From: Mycolicibacterium sp. P9-22
Lineage (GTDB): Bacteria; Actinomycetota; Actinomycetes; Mycobacteriales; Mycobacteriaceae
Direction of reading: 5' to 3'
Assembly: GCF_008329585.1 (NCBI RefSeq)
Contig: NZ_NPKP01000020.1
Location: 1-60,046, forward strand
Length of the DNA: 60,046 bases
Position 1 is the stretch's first letter. Each line of letters opens with the position of its first letter. A program made the position numbers and the translations under genes. A model generated the notes under the pieces. That model saw only the letters and a program-made list of their open reading frames with translations, was not told where the DNA came from and made no database searches. Of the stretch, positions 43,470-52,721 are shown piece after piece.

Positions 43470-44513
43470 TTATTTGCGCGAAATCCGATGTTTGTGCGGA
43501 GGTGCGGTCGAGTGCCGTATCACCAGCTCGGGCGCCAACGAAACGCTGGACGGTCGTCGGCCGTGTGGATCGCTGATCGCAGCGTCAACCGCGAGTCTGG
43601 CCAATTCTGCCATGGGCTGGGCCACGGTGCTCAACGCAATTCGGCTTTGGCCGGCCATCGCGATGTTGTCGAAACCGACGAGCGAAAGACCCTCTGGCAC
43701 AGTCAAACCAATGGCGTCTGCGGCGCTCATGATATCGATGGCGATGAGGTCATGTGATGCGATGATCGCGGTCGGTGGGTTCGTTTGGCTGAGAAACTCC
43801 TTGAGCATCGCCGTCCACGTATCTGGGTGGGCGTCATGAGGGCGGAGCAGATGCGCAGGATCGACCTTCAAGTCGAGTCGATTCATTGCGCCTCGAAATC
43901 CATTGAATCGAGCTTCTTCGGTGGCCGGCTCGTCGGCCAACATCGCGCTTACGAACCCGATGCTGGTGTGGCCCAACTCGGCTACGTGACGAACAGCAAG
44001 CTCGGTGCCCGCCTTGTCGTCCACAGCGATGGACACTGCCCCGCGGACGTTGATACTGACGAACACCTTTCGGACATCGGCCCTGAGATTGGCAAGCACA
44101 TGCGGCTGAGGCTTTGACAAGAGCAGCAATGCCGCGACTCGATGCTCGACCAAGGTGCGCAGTCGCTCGGCTTCTCGATCGGGATCGCCCACGGTGGTGA
44201 CCAGCAGCATGCTGTGCTGAAGTAGCGCAGCCTGTTCTTCGATGTGCGCTGCCAGTTCTGCATGGAATGGGTTGGTCAGATCGCCCACGAGCACACCGAG
44301 TACGCGCGAATGCTGGCGTAACGAGCGTGCACCGGCATTGGGTTGATAGCCGAGTTCGGCTATCGCCTTCAGGACACGCTGCTGTGTGCGGTCGTCAACA
44401 CGGACCTTGCCCTGCAAGACGTTCGACACCGTGGATTTGGACACCCCCGCGCGCTCCGCGACGTCGTAGATCGTCGGCGGCTTGGCGGAGCGAGTAACGG
44501 ACTTCTGGGTCAT
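43470..44513 (-). CDS. LacI-family transcriptional regulator
   Basis: 347 aa. HTH and hinge TIYDVAERAGVSKSTVSNVL (residues about 13-32) and LGYQPNAGARSL, then a sugar-binding-protein-like effector domain with LGVLVGDLTNPF. ATG at 44513 has GAGG before it. It lies upstream of the ABC operon in the same direction, with two matching palindromes between them, so it is very probably the repressor of that operon. The effector may be the transported compound. Confidence 0.9.
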   Translation of the reverse strand: MTQKSVTRSAKPPTIYDVAERAGVSKSTVSNVLQGKVRVDDRTQQRVLKAIAELGYQPNAGARSLRQHSRVLGVLVGDLTNPFHAELAAHIEEQAALLQHSMLLVTTVGDPDREAERLRTLVEHRVAALLLLSKPQPHVLANLRADVRKVFVSINVRGAVSIAVDDKAGTELAVRHVAELGHTSIGFVSAMLADEPATEEARFNGFRGAMNRLDLKVDPAHLLRPHDAHPDTWTAMLKEFLSQTNPPTAIIASHDLIAIDIMSAADAIGLTVPEGLSLVGFDNIAMAGQSRIALSTVAQPMAELARLAVDAAISDPHGRRPSSVSLAPELVIRHSTAPPHKHRISRK

Positions 44514-44928
44514 GATCCTCGGCGATACCTTTGGCGCGGGTCGACGACGGTATGCGCGTCTCATCGCACAATAGATCACCGCTGGACCGGAGCGCATCCA
44601 CGCACCCACCTGGCGCAGGATCCGCGCGAGCGGGTGCTCCGCTGTTGGCAGGTCTACCTCAGCGCTCAGAACACGGCTAGCTACGACGCCCCCCGAAGCT
44701 GGACAACAGTCGCGCGAAGAACGACGATACACCCGATGAAGGCGTGCTGGTCGACCCCGGCCAGTGTCTGTCAGCGAAACCGAAACATGCCAGAAAGCAG
44801 TCGTTTTGCTCATCCGGCGCCCGGCTGTAGAGCCGCCTACGTTCACACGAGCGGATGAGATTCGTGATGATCATGTCCTCATACGCCATCGGCGTCTGCC
44901 TTGCCTGTGTGCTGCGCCTGACATCCAC
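44514..44928. other. Gap without a recognisable gene
   Basis: 415 bases upstream of the LacI gene. No frame encodes anything I recognise and no strong repeat is visible. It should hold the LacI promoter and perhaps a terminator of the sugar cassette. Confidence 0.4.
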
Positions 44929-45933
44929 TCACGGGTGCACGAGTTCACGGTTGTAGTACTCGATGCCCTCCCGGATCTCGCGCTGCGGATCGACGGACAT
45001 GTCGATCTCGGCCACACCCCACCCGCTCCACCGGTTGTCGCGCAGGATCTTCACCCATTCGTGCCAGTCGACGACGCCGCCGGGACCCATCACCCGGAAG
45101 TACTTGATCATGACGTCGTGCCGCACCATGGGCGGGCCGCTGAGCGTGTGCGGGGGGAGGTGGCTGGCGCAGTCCTTCCAGTGCAGCACCGGGGCACGAT
45201 GTGAATGGGCGCGGATGACGCCGAGTGGGTCGCCGCCGTCCAGGGCGATGTGCCCGGCATCGATGCACAGCTTCACCGTGGCGGGATCGGTCTGCGCCAT
45301 CAAGGCGTCGATGTCCTCGGTACGGGAGGCGAGTGAATAGGCATCCGTATGGATCGCCACGTGCAGACCGGCTTGTGCGGAGATCTGCCCGATGCGATTC
45401 AACTGGTCGGCAACCGACGCCATGAGATCGGGATCGCTGGCTGCGTCGAAATCGGCCGACGGAGCGTCGACCCCCTCGACCTCTGAGAATTCCGCACGCG
45501 GGATGGTGCTGGTGACCAGGGTGGGGCAGCCCACCTCACGCAGAAAGGCGGCGTGCTCGGCAATTTCGGCGTCGAGCGCGGCTTCGGCCGCACGGCGGGA
45601 GGCCGGGACCTTCGCGTCCAGAACCGCCTTGAGTAGCACGGGAAGGACGTAACTGGAGGAAAGTTGCAATCCGCGTTCGTCGAGTTCGCGTTTGAAAGCA
45701 CCGGCTGAACCGTATGCCCGTAGCGCATTGACCCATCCACCGGGTGCAGGGGCCAGTTCGATACCGCTGAGGCCGGCTGCCGCGGCACCGTCAAGCATGC
45801 GCCGGAAAAACCGCTGCGGGTCGTCGTCGACCGCCTTTTCCCAGGCGTCATAGGGCAACTCGGCTGGCAGGTGCCAGAAGCTGGGGTGGAAATAGGTGAC
45901 CAGGTCGGTGCTCCACCGTAGATCGAGACTCAC
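44929..45933 (-). CDS. Sugar phosphate isomerase/epimerase family TIM-barrel protein
   Basis: 334 aa. The IolE/xylose-isomerase-like fold is suggested by GLSGIELAPAPGGW, HVAIHTDAYS, VKLCIDAGHIALDGGD (metal ligands Asp/His) and GWGVAEIDMSVDP (Glu). Such proteins isomerise, epimerise or dehydrate keto-sugars and inososes. GTG start, overlapping the stop of the dehydrogenase gene by 4 bp. It is the last gene of a six-gene minus-strand cassette, which fits a late isomerisation or dehydration step. Confidence 0.85.
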   Translation of the reverse strand: MSLDLRWSTDLVTYFHPSFWHLPAELPYDAWEKAVDDDPQRFFRRMLDGAAAAGLSGIELAPAPGGWVNALRAYGSAGAFKRELDERGLQLSSSYVLPVLLKAVLDAKVPASRRAAEAALDAEIAEHAAFLREVGCPTLVTSTIPRAEFSEVEGVDAPSADFDAASDPDLMASVADQLNRIGQISAQAGLHVAIHTDAYSLASRTEDIDALMAQTDPATVKLCIDAGHIALDGGDPLGVIRAHSHRAPVLHWKDCASHLPPHTLSGPPMVRHDVMIKYFRVMGPGGVVDWHEWVKILRDNRWSGWGVAEIDMSVDPQREIREGIEYYNRELVHP

Positions 45934-47069
45934 GCAGTCACCTCGTCAACGGTGACCCATTGATGGCTGTCGGCGGATTCCATCACGGCGGCGATGACCC
46001 GCTGCGTCCGGGTGGCCTCGGCGAAACTCGGAGACCCGGTTCGGCCTTCGACGATCGCTTTGACGAACTTCTGCAGTTGCAACGCGGCGTCGTCGACATA
46101 GCCGGATCCCATGCCGCCCAGTGGCCACCAGAAGTCCTCGTGGCTCTCGTTCATCGAGACGGTGCGGAATCCTTGCTGTTCGGGTGGATCGCTGACCAGG
46201 CTGAGTTTCAGCTCGTCGGAGTGGTTCCAGTCGAATTCGACGTTGCCCTTGGTGCATTCGAGTTCGAAGAACATCCGGTTCTTACGCCCGGAGGCGTACA
46301 CGGTCGCGGCGAACGAGCCGATGGCGCCATTGCGGAATTTGGCCATCCACAGAGCGGCATCGTCGAGGTAGTCTCCCTCGCGACGTTGCTCGTCGGGCAA
46401 CCAGGCCGAGTTCTCTGCGGGATCCTTGGCTCCGATGACGGCGGTGACGGCGTCGATATCACCTGCCAGGTAGGACGCGAGATCGATGATGTGCGAGCCG
46501 ATGTCGCCGGTGACACCGGACCCGCCCGCGCCCTTCTTTGCGCGCCAGCCGCTCAGCACCCGCCCGAGGACTCCGACGTCCTGGGTGTAATGCGCCCGGA
46601 ACTGCAAAGGGTGCCCAAGCGTCCCGTCCTCGAGCATGCGTTTGATGAAGCTGATGGCAGGTGCGTGCCGGTAGTTGAATCCGACTTGGCTAACTGCGGA
46701 GCTGCTTTCGGCGGCTGCCTGCATGCGGTCGGCCTCGGTGAGGTCGTTGCTGATCGGCTTCTCGACAAAGACGTGTTTGCCGGCGGCCAGGGCGGCGATG
46801 GCGATCTCTGCGTGAGCGGCGGGCGGGGTGACGATGTCAACAACGTCGATATCGTCGCGTGCGATGACTTCGCGCCAGTCCGCCGACCAGTCGTCCCAGT
46901 TGAGGCGCTTGGCGGCCGCCTTCGCGCGCTCTTCGTCGGCTTCGACGAGGACGGCCTTGCGGATGGACGCTCCGGCATCGGCGGCGATCGGTGCCAACGC
47001 CCAGCCGAGGCTGTGGGCGTATCCCATGAAGCCACCGCCGCCGATGATGGCGACTCGGATCTCGGTCAT
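45930..47069 (-). CDS. Gfo/Idh/MocA family oxidoreductase
   Basis: 379 aa. NAD(P) site IGGGGFMGYAHSLGW (residues about 9-23), HVFVEKPISNDL with the conserved EKP (near 95), and DIGSHIIDLASYL with catalytic-type residues. The family oxidises inositols and sugars. AAGGAG precedes the ATG. Coupling to the TIM-barrel gene (4-bp overlap) suggests that its keto product is the next enzyme's substrate, as in inositol-type pathways. Confidence 0.9.
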   Translation of the reverse strand: MTEIRVAIIGGGGFMGYAHSLGWALAPIAADAGASIRKAVLVEADEERAKAAAKRLNWDDWSADWREVIARDDIDVVDIVTPPAAHAEIAIAALAAGKHVFVEKPISNDLTEADRMQAAAESSSAVSQVGFNYRHAPAISFIKRMLEDGTLGHPLQFRAHYTQDVGVLGRVLSGWRAKKGAGGSGVTGDIGSHIIDLASYLAGDIDAVTAVIGAKDPAENSAWLPDEQRREGDYLDDAALWMAKFRNGAIGSFAATVYASGRKNRMFFELECTKGNVEFDWNHSDELKLSLVSDPPEQQGFRTVSMNESHEDFWWPLGGMGSGYVDDAALQLQKFVKAIVEGRTGSPSFAEATRTQRVIAAVMESADSHQWVTVDEVTA

Positions 47070-47103
47070 TGTTGTCGTTCTCCTTCGAATGTGGATGTGC
47101 GTC

Positions 47104-48093
47104 TCAGCTGTGGCTAGCCAGGCCGATGTTCACAGCGCGGCTGGCGAACTCGGTCAGATCAGCCAAAGTGGGCATCGCCAAGGAGCATTCGCGGCGTGTC
47201 GCGACGAGTGCTCCGGCCGCATTGGCGAGGTCGAGCGTGTCCTGTAGGGACAAGCCATGCAGCAGGCCGTGACACAGCGCCCCACCGAACGCATCGCCGG
47301 CGCCGAGGCCATTGGCGACGTCGACCGCGATGGGTGCTGACTCGACTCGTTCGTTCCGGGTGCGAGCCAGCACCCCCTGCGGCCCCTTCTTGACTATCGC
47401 AAGTTCGACGCCTCGTTCGAGCAGGGCGTCGGCGGCGCGATCAGCGTCGGTCTCACCGACCGCGACTCGGCATTCGTCGAGGTTTCCGACGGTGACGGTG
47501 ACCTGGTCGAGCGCTTCCGAGACGGCCGTGTGCGCATGGTGCTCGTCGTCCCAGAACATCGCCCGGTAGTCCAAGTCCAGCACGGTGTTCGGACTGTGCC
47601 CCCGGGCTGCCCACGCAGTGTGGTGTGCGGCCCGACTCGGTTCCCGCGAAAGACCGGTGGCGGTGGCCCAGAAGATCGGAGCTTCCTTGATCTGGTCTAG
47701 GGGAAGATCTTCTGCCCCGAGGTACATGTCCGGCGCGGTGGGATTGCGGTAGATGTACAGCGGAAAGTCGTCAGGAGGGTAGATCTCGCAGAATGTGAGC
47801 ACCGATTGCATCCCCGGCACGGCGGTGATGCCTTCTGTATCGACGCCGAGGCGTGCGAGTTCGGCGCGCGCGAACTCGCCGAAAGGATCATCTCCGGTGC
47901 GGGTGACGAGCCGGGCCGAATTTCCGAGCTGGGCGACCGCAACGGCGACGTTCGTGGCGCTGCCGCCGATTGACTTGCTGAAAGTGCGGACCTCGGGCAG
48001 ACCTACGCCGATCTGCTCGGGGTAGATGTCGATGCAGATACGCCCGACCACAAGGACATCGAGCGTGTCGCAGGCTCGGCTTTGCGTGGTCAC
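47104..48093 (-). CDS. PfkB-family carbohydrate kinase (IolC-like)
   Basis: 329 aa. Sugar-binding GGSATNVAVAVAQLG (near residues 47-61), RTGDDPFGEFA, and the catalytic GLGAGDAFGGAL near residue 270. Layout and DVANGLGAGDAF fit 5-dehydro-2-deoxygluconokinase or ribokinase types. The GTG start overlaps the aldolase stop by 4 bp. A kinase followed by an aldolase implies that a phosphorylated keto-acid or keto-sugar is split. Confidence 0.88.
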   Translation of the reverse strand: MTTQSRACDTLDVLVVGRICIDIYPEQIGVGLPEVRTFSKSIGGSATNVAVAVAQLGNSARLVTRTGDDPFGEFARAELARLGVDTEGITAVPGMQSVLTFCEIYPPDDFPLYIYRNPTAPDMYLGAEDLPLDQIKEAPIFWATATGLSREPSRAAHHTAWAARGHSPNTVLDLDYRAMFWDDEHHAHTAVSEALDQVTVTVGNLDECRVAVGETDADRAADALLERGVELAIVKKGPQGVLARTRNERVESAPIAVDVANGLGAGDAFGGALCHGLLHGLSLQDTLDLANAAGALVATRRECSLAMPTLADLTEFASRAVNIGLASHS

Positions 48094-48983
48094 AAGACTG
48101 CCCGTACCTGGTCGGTGATGGCCTGCAGGTTCTGCGGGGCGTGTACGCGCAGATATGCGGACGGATCTGCAGCGGCAGTCGCCTCGCTCCACACGGCCCG
48201 GCCGGCCAGGAAGCCACTGGCCCCGCCGGCGGCGGCTGCCGCCGCTGCTGCGGGGAAGTGCTCGCCGCTCACACCGGAGGACAACACAACCCACGGGCAA
48301 ACCAGGTTCTCGGTGATGGCCGTGGCCGTCGCCCTCGCCAGTTCTCGGTCGTGGTTGCCGGTGTAGACGACTTCTGTCTTGTACAGGTCCGGTTCTGTCT
48401 GTGCCAGGTCGGCCGATGCTGTGACCAGAGCCGCGGCGAAAGCTTCGGGTGAGGTGGTCTCGTCGTCGCGGGGTCGGACGACGCCTTCGACGACTCCGGG
48501 CAATCCGAGTTCACGGCATCGCGCCATGAAGGCGTAGGCGAGGTCGATGGCTTGACTGCGACGAGCCGGATGCCAGGGGAGAAGGAATTTCAGGGCTTTG
48601 GCCCCGAACTGTTCGATGGTGGCAGCGGTCACATCGTCGTCGAGTGCCGCGATGTCCATCGGTCCACCCGGTGCACTGGCCGACAGGACGTCGGCGGCCA
48701 GTATGACGGGGCACTGTGATTGCCGCGCCGCGGCCAGACCGAAGTCACGGTCGAGCAGAATGCCGCTGGCTGCGCCGCCGATCGCCTCGGCGACCGCGGC
48801 TTTGAAGGTGATCAGCTCATCGTCGCCCACCGGCCGTTGTGCTTGGCCGTTGCTCAGCATGTGGCGCAGGGACTCTCGTTGATCGACGGCGACCATGGTG
48901 AACAGGCCGTGTGCGTCCCGGAAGACGTCGACGGGGGACTGCAAACTGGCTGCGGTGTAGTCGGTCTGGGGTTCGCTGGTCAT
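48090..48983 (-). CDS. Class I aldolase (LacD/YihT-like)
   Basis: 297 aa. FTMVAVDQRESLRHML near residues 29-44 and LLDRDFGLAA match the LacD/tagatose-1,6-bisphosphate and sulfofructose-phosphate aldolase group. The Schiff-base Lys is expected in DLYKTEVVY (near 203). It would split a ketose or keto-acid phosphate into two three-carbon pieces. ATG overlaps the cyclase stop by 4 bp (ATGA). The true substrate depends on the kinase and dehydrogenase steps around it. Confidence 0.82.
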   Translation of the reverse strand: MTSEPQTDYTAASLQSPVDVFRDAHGLFTMVAVDQRESLRHMLSNGQAQRPVGDDELITFKAAVAEAIGGAASGILLDRDFGLAAARQSQCPVILAADVLSASAPGGPMDIAALDDDVTAATIEQFGAKALKFLLPWHPARRSQAIDLAYAFMARCRELGLPGVVEGVVRPRDDETTSPEAFAAALVTASADLAQTEPDLYKTEVVYTGNHDRELARATATAITENLVCPWVVLSSGVSGEHFPAAAAAAAAGGASGFLAGRAVWSEATAAADPSAYLRVHAPQNLQAITDQVRAVL

Positions 48984-49948
48984 CGGATCACCACCGGATT
49001 GACCGGAGCACCACTGGCGCCCGAGATCTTCAGCGGGGCGGCGGTGTACAGGAATGTCCATCGTCGGTCGGCTGCACACGCGGCGGCGAGTTCATCGAGC
49101 TGGCACATTTCGGTGAAGGCGACTCCGAGATTGCGCATCAGCGCGCAATGCAGCGGCAGTTGCAGCCCGCCGGGGTAGAAGCTGAGCTCGTTGGCGATGG
49201 TGTCGGTGACCAGGTTGGGGATTTCCATCCGCTGGAACCACTCGACCAGTTCCCGGCTGTAGATCAGGCCGGGCTCGTTCCAATCCCGGTAGAACTCGTT
49301 GCTGTCTGTGCGGTAGTACGAACCGATCCAACCCGTTCGGATGATGAGGATATCCCGCGGCTCGATGGTCGTTCCCTGAGCTTTGGCGGCCGAGAGCAGG
49401 TCATCGAGGGTGATCGGTTCGCCGCTGTCCAGAACCTCTTTGCCGCGCGCGCGGGCGATATCGATCAGTACACCGCGACCCACCACGCCACGCTCAGCGA
49501 TCGGCAGCACTGAGGCGCGCTGCAGCTCACCAATCGTGGAGTCGGCGGGATACCCGTTCCACACCTTATCGCCGTACCAGTAGTGCGCGAGCGCGTCGTA
49601 CTGTGTGGAACCCTGGGTGAACATCTCGATCTTGTCGTCGGCCCAGTGGTGGCCGTCGCTGGGTTCCGGTTCATCACCGCGCGCAAAGAAACCTTCGTCC
49701 ATCACCTGGGTACGGACGGCCGGGGTGCGCCCGGGCCAGACCGGATCGGGCTGTCCGGCAAGACCTATGGGGATCTGCAGGGTGAATACTTCGCCGCTGC
49801 TCACCGCGCGAGTCCCGCGAACCACCTGTGTCGCATCGAGATAGTTCAGGCTGCCCACTTCGTCGTCGGCGCCCCACTTGCCCCAGTTCATCGGACTGTC
49901 AGGGCCTAGCAGTGCATCGATGGTCGTCGCCACCTCGCGGTCGGCCAT
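48980..49948 (-). CDS. Cyclase family hydrolase (kynurenine-formamidase-like)
   Basis: 322 aa. The fold region MFTQGSTQYDALAHYWYG (near residues 108-125) replaces the usual HxGTHxDxxxH with QGSTQYDALAH, as in an actinobacterial/plant-like sub-branch. TIGELQRASVLPIAERGVVG and VTDTIANE are other conserved parts. Family members are metal-dependent hydrolases of amides or lactones. With the metal-binding His partly replaced by Gln, the reaction is uncertain. In a sugar-acid cassette it might open a lactone. ATG at 49948 has GGAGGA before it. Confidence 0.82.
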   Translation of the reverse strand: MADREVATTIDALLGPDSPMNWGKWGADDEVGSLNYLDATQVVRGTRAVSSGEVFTLQIPIGLAGQPDPVWPGRTPAVRTQVMDEGFFARGDEPEPSDGHHWADDKIEMFTQGSTQYDALAHYWYGDKVWNGYPADSTIGELQRASVLPIAERGVVGRGVLIDIARARGKEVLDSGEPITLDDLLSAAKAQGTTIEPRDILIIRTGWIGSYYRTDSNEFYRDWNEPGLIYSRELVEWFQRMEIPNLVTDTIANELSFYPGGLQLPLHCALMRNLGVAFTEMCQLDELAAACAADRRWTFLYTAAPLKISGASGAPVNPVVIR

Positions 49949-50009
49949 GGATTCCTCCGTTCGTTTCAAGAGAAGGCGGTCGGCGCGTTATCGCGGCCGT
50001 CGCCGCCTG

Positions 50010-50885
50010 TCAGTTGGACCGAGCTGCCTGCTCCAATAGACGCTGGATGTACAGCGCCCTGTGCACATCCAGTTCGTGGGAGACACCGGACGTGACGACG
50101 TTGGCAAACTCGCGGCGGATCACGTGGGGAACCTCGGGATCACCGTCCTTGCCGACGAATTCGCAGGACAGCTCGCCCTGGTCGGTGTACACCTTCACCC
50201 CGGCGACATCGGCCACAACCGGACTGGTCAATGAGAGGGCGGCCTGACTGATGACACCGTTCTCATGGGTGGCGGTAAGGATGTACCAGCGCTGCGGGTC
50301 ACCCTCGCCGCGGACGTGGACGATCGGGCCGACGGCGGCATCCAGTGTGTCCAGGACGTGCGGTCCGAGATCGAGCAAGGCGCCTTTTTCGACACGCCAC
50401 GGCGTGGCAAAGGTGCCGCCCGGCAGCGCCGCTTGGTTGATGTAGCTGCCCACCGCTCCGATCGGCGTCTGCGCACGCGCCTGCTCCAAGAAACGGCGGA
50501 TGGCGGGACTGTACCGGTTGGTGAAGACCACCTGGGTCGGCACGCCGGCTTCATCGATAGCGGCAGTGAGTTTCTCGGCTTCTGCGAGGTCCACGCCGAT
50601 TGGCTTCTCCAGCAGCATCGGTTTTCCGGCACGCGCGGCCTGCGCGGCCAGTTCGGCTTGGATGAACGGCGGAACGGCGAAGACCAAAGCATCGACGGCG
50701 TCGAGCAGCTCGTCGAACGATTCCGAGACGGTGCCGCCGAACTCGGCGGCGATCTCCTTGGCGGCCTCGGGCCTGCGAGCCCACACGGCCGTCAGCTCGG
50801 TTTCCGGACCGCCGGTGATCATGGGTGCGTGGAAGATCTTGGCCCACGGTCCTGCGCCGACAAGTCCGATGCGTACTGGTGTCAT
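50010..50885 (-). CDS. Gfo/Idh/MocA family oxidoreductase
   Basis: 291 aa. GLVGAGPWAKIFHAP (NAD(P) site), LVFAVPPFIQAEL, and MLLEKPIGVDLAEAE with the family's EKP motif. AGGTGA precedes the ATG. A second sugar/inositol dehydrogenase in the cassette, shorter than the 45930 protein. Two such enzymes in one operon usually catalyse successive oxidations or act on different epimers. Confidence 0.9.
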   Translation of the reverse strand: MTPVRIGLVGAGPWAKIFHAPMITGGPETELTAVWARRPEAAKEIAAEFGGTVSESFDELLDAVDALVFAVPPFIQAELAAQAARAGKPMLLEKPIGVDLAEAEKLTAAIDEAGVPTQVVFTNRYSPAIRRFLEQARAQTPIGAVGSYINQAALPGGTFATPWRVEKGALLDLGPHVLDTLDAAVGPIVHVRGEGDPQRWYILTATHENGVISQAALSLTSPVVADVAGVKVYTDQGELSCEFVGKDGDPEVPHVIRREFANVVTSGVSHELDVHRALYIQRLLEQAARSN

Positions 50886-50958
50886 GGTGAATCACCTGTT
50901 CTTTTCTCGGTGGATAGGGGAGGAGGACGAAATGGGCGTCACACAGCTGAGTAGCGGA

Positions 50959-52461
50959 TCAGGCCTGCAGCTGGGCTTCGCCGGTCGGGTCGGTGGTTGC
51001 GTCGTCGCCTTCGGCGCGCCCGAGGCCGGCATAGAGGTCGGGCCGGTTTCGTTTCATGTATTGGGCGACAGTGCATCCCGCAGCGATAAAGGCGGCCAGC
51101 ACGGCCAGCATCCACAGGTTCTCTCCGGGTGCACCGCCAACGAGGAGATCGAAGCGGACGGCCGCGAAAATCACCACCGCGGCGAGAATCGTCGTCGCGA
51201 TCAGGGGTGCCACGGTGACATGCCAGACAGTCTCACCGCTGGGCCGGCCCGTGCGGGCGAAGTGTCGGAATACCGCCAAGCTGACAATGGCCATCAATAT
51301 GAGCACGCCGGCGGTACCGAGGCCGCTCCCGACGCCCTGAATGACGGGTTGCTCTGGAATCAATACTGCGGCAAGCGCAAGCAGAGCAGCCATCACGATC
51401 GACCCGACGGCGGAAGCCCGGTAGGGGGATTTGTGGATGGGGTGCACGCCGGCGAGGTAAACCGGCAGCGCATGATCGGCGCCGAGATTCTGTAGGTAGC
51501 GGGCCACGACGTTGTGGACCGAAAGCACTGACGCCAGCCCCGAGGTTGCCACGAGGACAAGGGTGATGCTCGCCAGACTGCTGCTGACATAGGTCGTCAT
51601 CGCGTGGTCGAACATGCTGTTCGGCTCGGTAGTGGCCCGAGCTGGTGCCTCCGCGCCGTAGGCGATGACCAGTGAGTATGCCGAGAGGGCGTAGAAGCCG
51701 CCGATGAGGATTACGGCGAGGTAGGTGGCGCGCGGGATGGTCCTGGTGGGATTGCGGACCTCATCGCGGTAGAGGGCGGTGGCTTCGAAACCGATGAAGT
51801 TGCCGAATGCGAACAGCAGTGCCATGCCGGTCCCTGCGTTGAAGAACTTCGTCGGGTCCAGCGGCGCGGCGGAAAGACCGCCTACGCCGCCCTTGGCGAG
51901 GACGAAGCCGTTGAAGACGGCGACCAGGATGACTTCGAGCACCATCACGGTGCCAAGGACTTTGGCGGACAGCTCGATCTGAAAGTGTCCGAGAACAGTG
52001 ATCAAAACCCAGCTTGCAGCGGTGCATGCCCACCATGGGATCGTCGGGCCGCCGAAACGCTCGATCGCGGCGGAGATCATTGCGCCGGAGAACGAGTAGA
52101 TACCGACAGTGATCAACATGTAGGACACGGTTGCCAAGTAGGCGCCGCCAAGACCTGTAGTTTTGCCGAGGCCCACACTGATGTAGGCGTAGAACGCGCC
52201 GGGGCGCCGTATGTGGCGAGTCATGGTTGTGTAGCCGACCGCGAAGATCATCAGGGCGATGGTGGCGATCACCCACGCCAGCGGAGCCGCCTCGCCGGCG
52301 AACCCAATGGCGAACGCGATATAGCCCGATACTGTGACGATAGGTGCCGAGAATGCGAGCACACTCAACACCAGGGATGTGGTCCCGAGGCTGCCGGACA
52401 GGCGAGTAGTCGAGTCGCTGGTGGCCGGCGCGGTGCCGGCGCTTCCCATGGATTTGGTCAT
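50959..52461 (-). CDS. APC-superfamily amino acid/amine permease
   Basis: 500 aa with about 12 transmembrane helices. LSVLAFSAPIVTVSGY and FIGFEATALYRDEVRNPTRT are diagnostic. It is paralogous to the permeases at 5944 and 29663. It is divergent from the reductase at 52722 and may share control with the P450 genes through the paired CTAAC-N4-GTTAG sites; it also stands first in the minus-strand cassette, 73 bp before the Gfo/Idh gene. It is likely the importer for the P450 or the sugar-amine substrate. Confidence 0.87.
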   Translation of the reverse strand: MTKSMGSAGTAPATSDSTTRLSGSLGTTSLVLSVLAFSAPIVTVSGYIAFAIGFAGEAAPLAWVIATIALMIFAVGYTTMTRHIRRPGAFYAYISVGLGKTTGLGGAYLATVSYMLITVGIYSFSGAMISAAIERFGGPTIPWWACTAASWVLITVLGHFQIELSAKVLGTVMVLEVILVAVFNGFVLAKGGVGGLSAAPLDPTKFFNAGTGMALLFAFGNFIGFEATALYRDEVRNPTRTIPRATYLAVILIGGFYALSAYSLVIAYGAEAPARATTEPNSMFDHAMTTYVSSSLASITLVLVATSGLASVLSVHNVVARYLQNLGADHALPVYLAGVHPIHKSPYRASAVGSIVMAALLALAAVLIPEQPVIQGVGSGLGTAGVLILMAIVSLAVFRHFARTGRPSGETVWHVTVAPLIATTILAAVVIFAAVRFDLLVGGAPGENLWMLAVLAAFIAAGCTVAQYMKRNRPDLYAGLGRAEGDDATTDPTGEAQLQA

Positions 52462-52544
52462 GGCAGGTCCCTTGTTCTGGAGGGGATGGATCGCTATTTA
52501 CCCCGCACTGTTGCGTGGATCACTCGGTGATGTCAGGACACTAC

Positions 52545-52558
52545 CTAACGTTCGTAAG
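52545..52558. promoter_or_regulatory. Putative TetR operator CTAAC-GTTC-GTAAG (one mismatch)
   Basis: Fits the 5+4+5 palindrome CTAAC-N4-GTTAG except for one base. It lies 84 bp before the permease start, in the divergent region, 80 bp from the perfect copy before the reductase gene. Confidence 0.5.
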
Positions 52559-52630
52559 GTTGTGAAGCGCGAATTGTAAAATCCCTGTTCCAAGTTCTGG
52601 ATGCGGGATCCGCTGAGGGCAACTCGGGTA

Positions 52631-52659
52631 TCGACTTACTAACGATAGTTAGGTAATGT
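52631..52659 (+). promoter_or_regulatory. Reductase-P450 promoter with TetR operator in the spacer
   Basis: TCGACT (52631-52636) and TAATGT (52654-52659) are separated by 17 bp. The palindrome CTAAC-GATA-GTTAG (52639-52652) fills the spacer, so a bound repressor would block RNA polymerase. The reductase ATG is 62 bp downstream of the -10. Confidence 0.65.
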
Positions 52660-52721
52660 GCGTTGCATCTCATCAGAGCTGCGATGCTCTGCCACAAATT
52701 CTCTGCATTTCGGGAGACCAG

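Noticed and set aside
44514..44846. N-terminal extension of the LacI regulator to 44846
   Set aside because: The added 111 residues are Arg-rich with no family similarity; the HTH begins right after the ATG at 44513.
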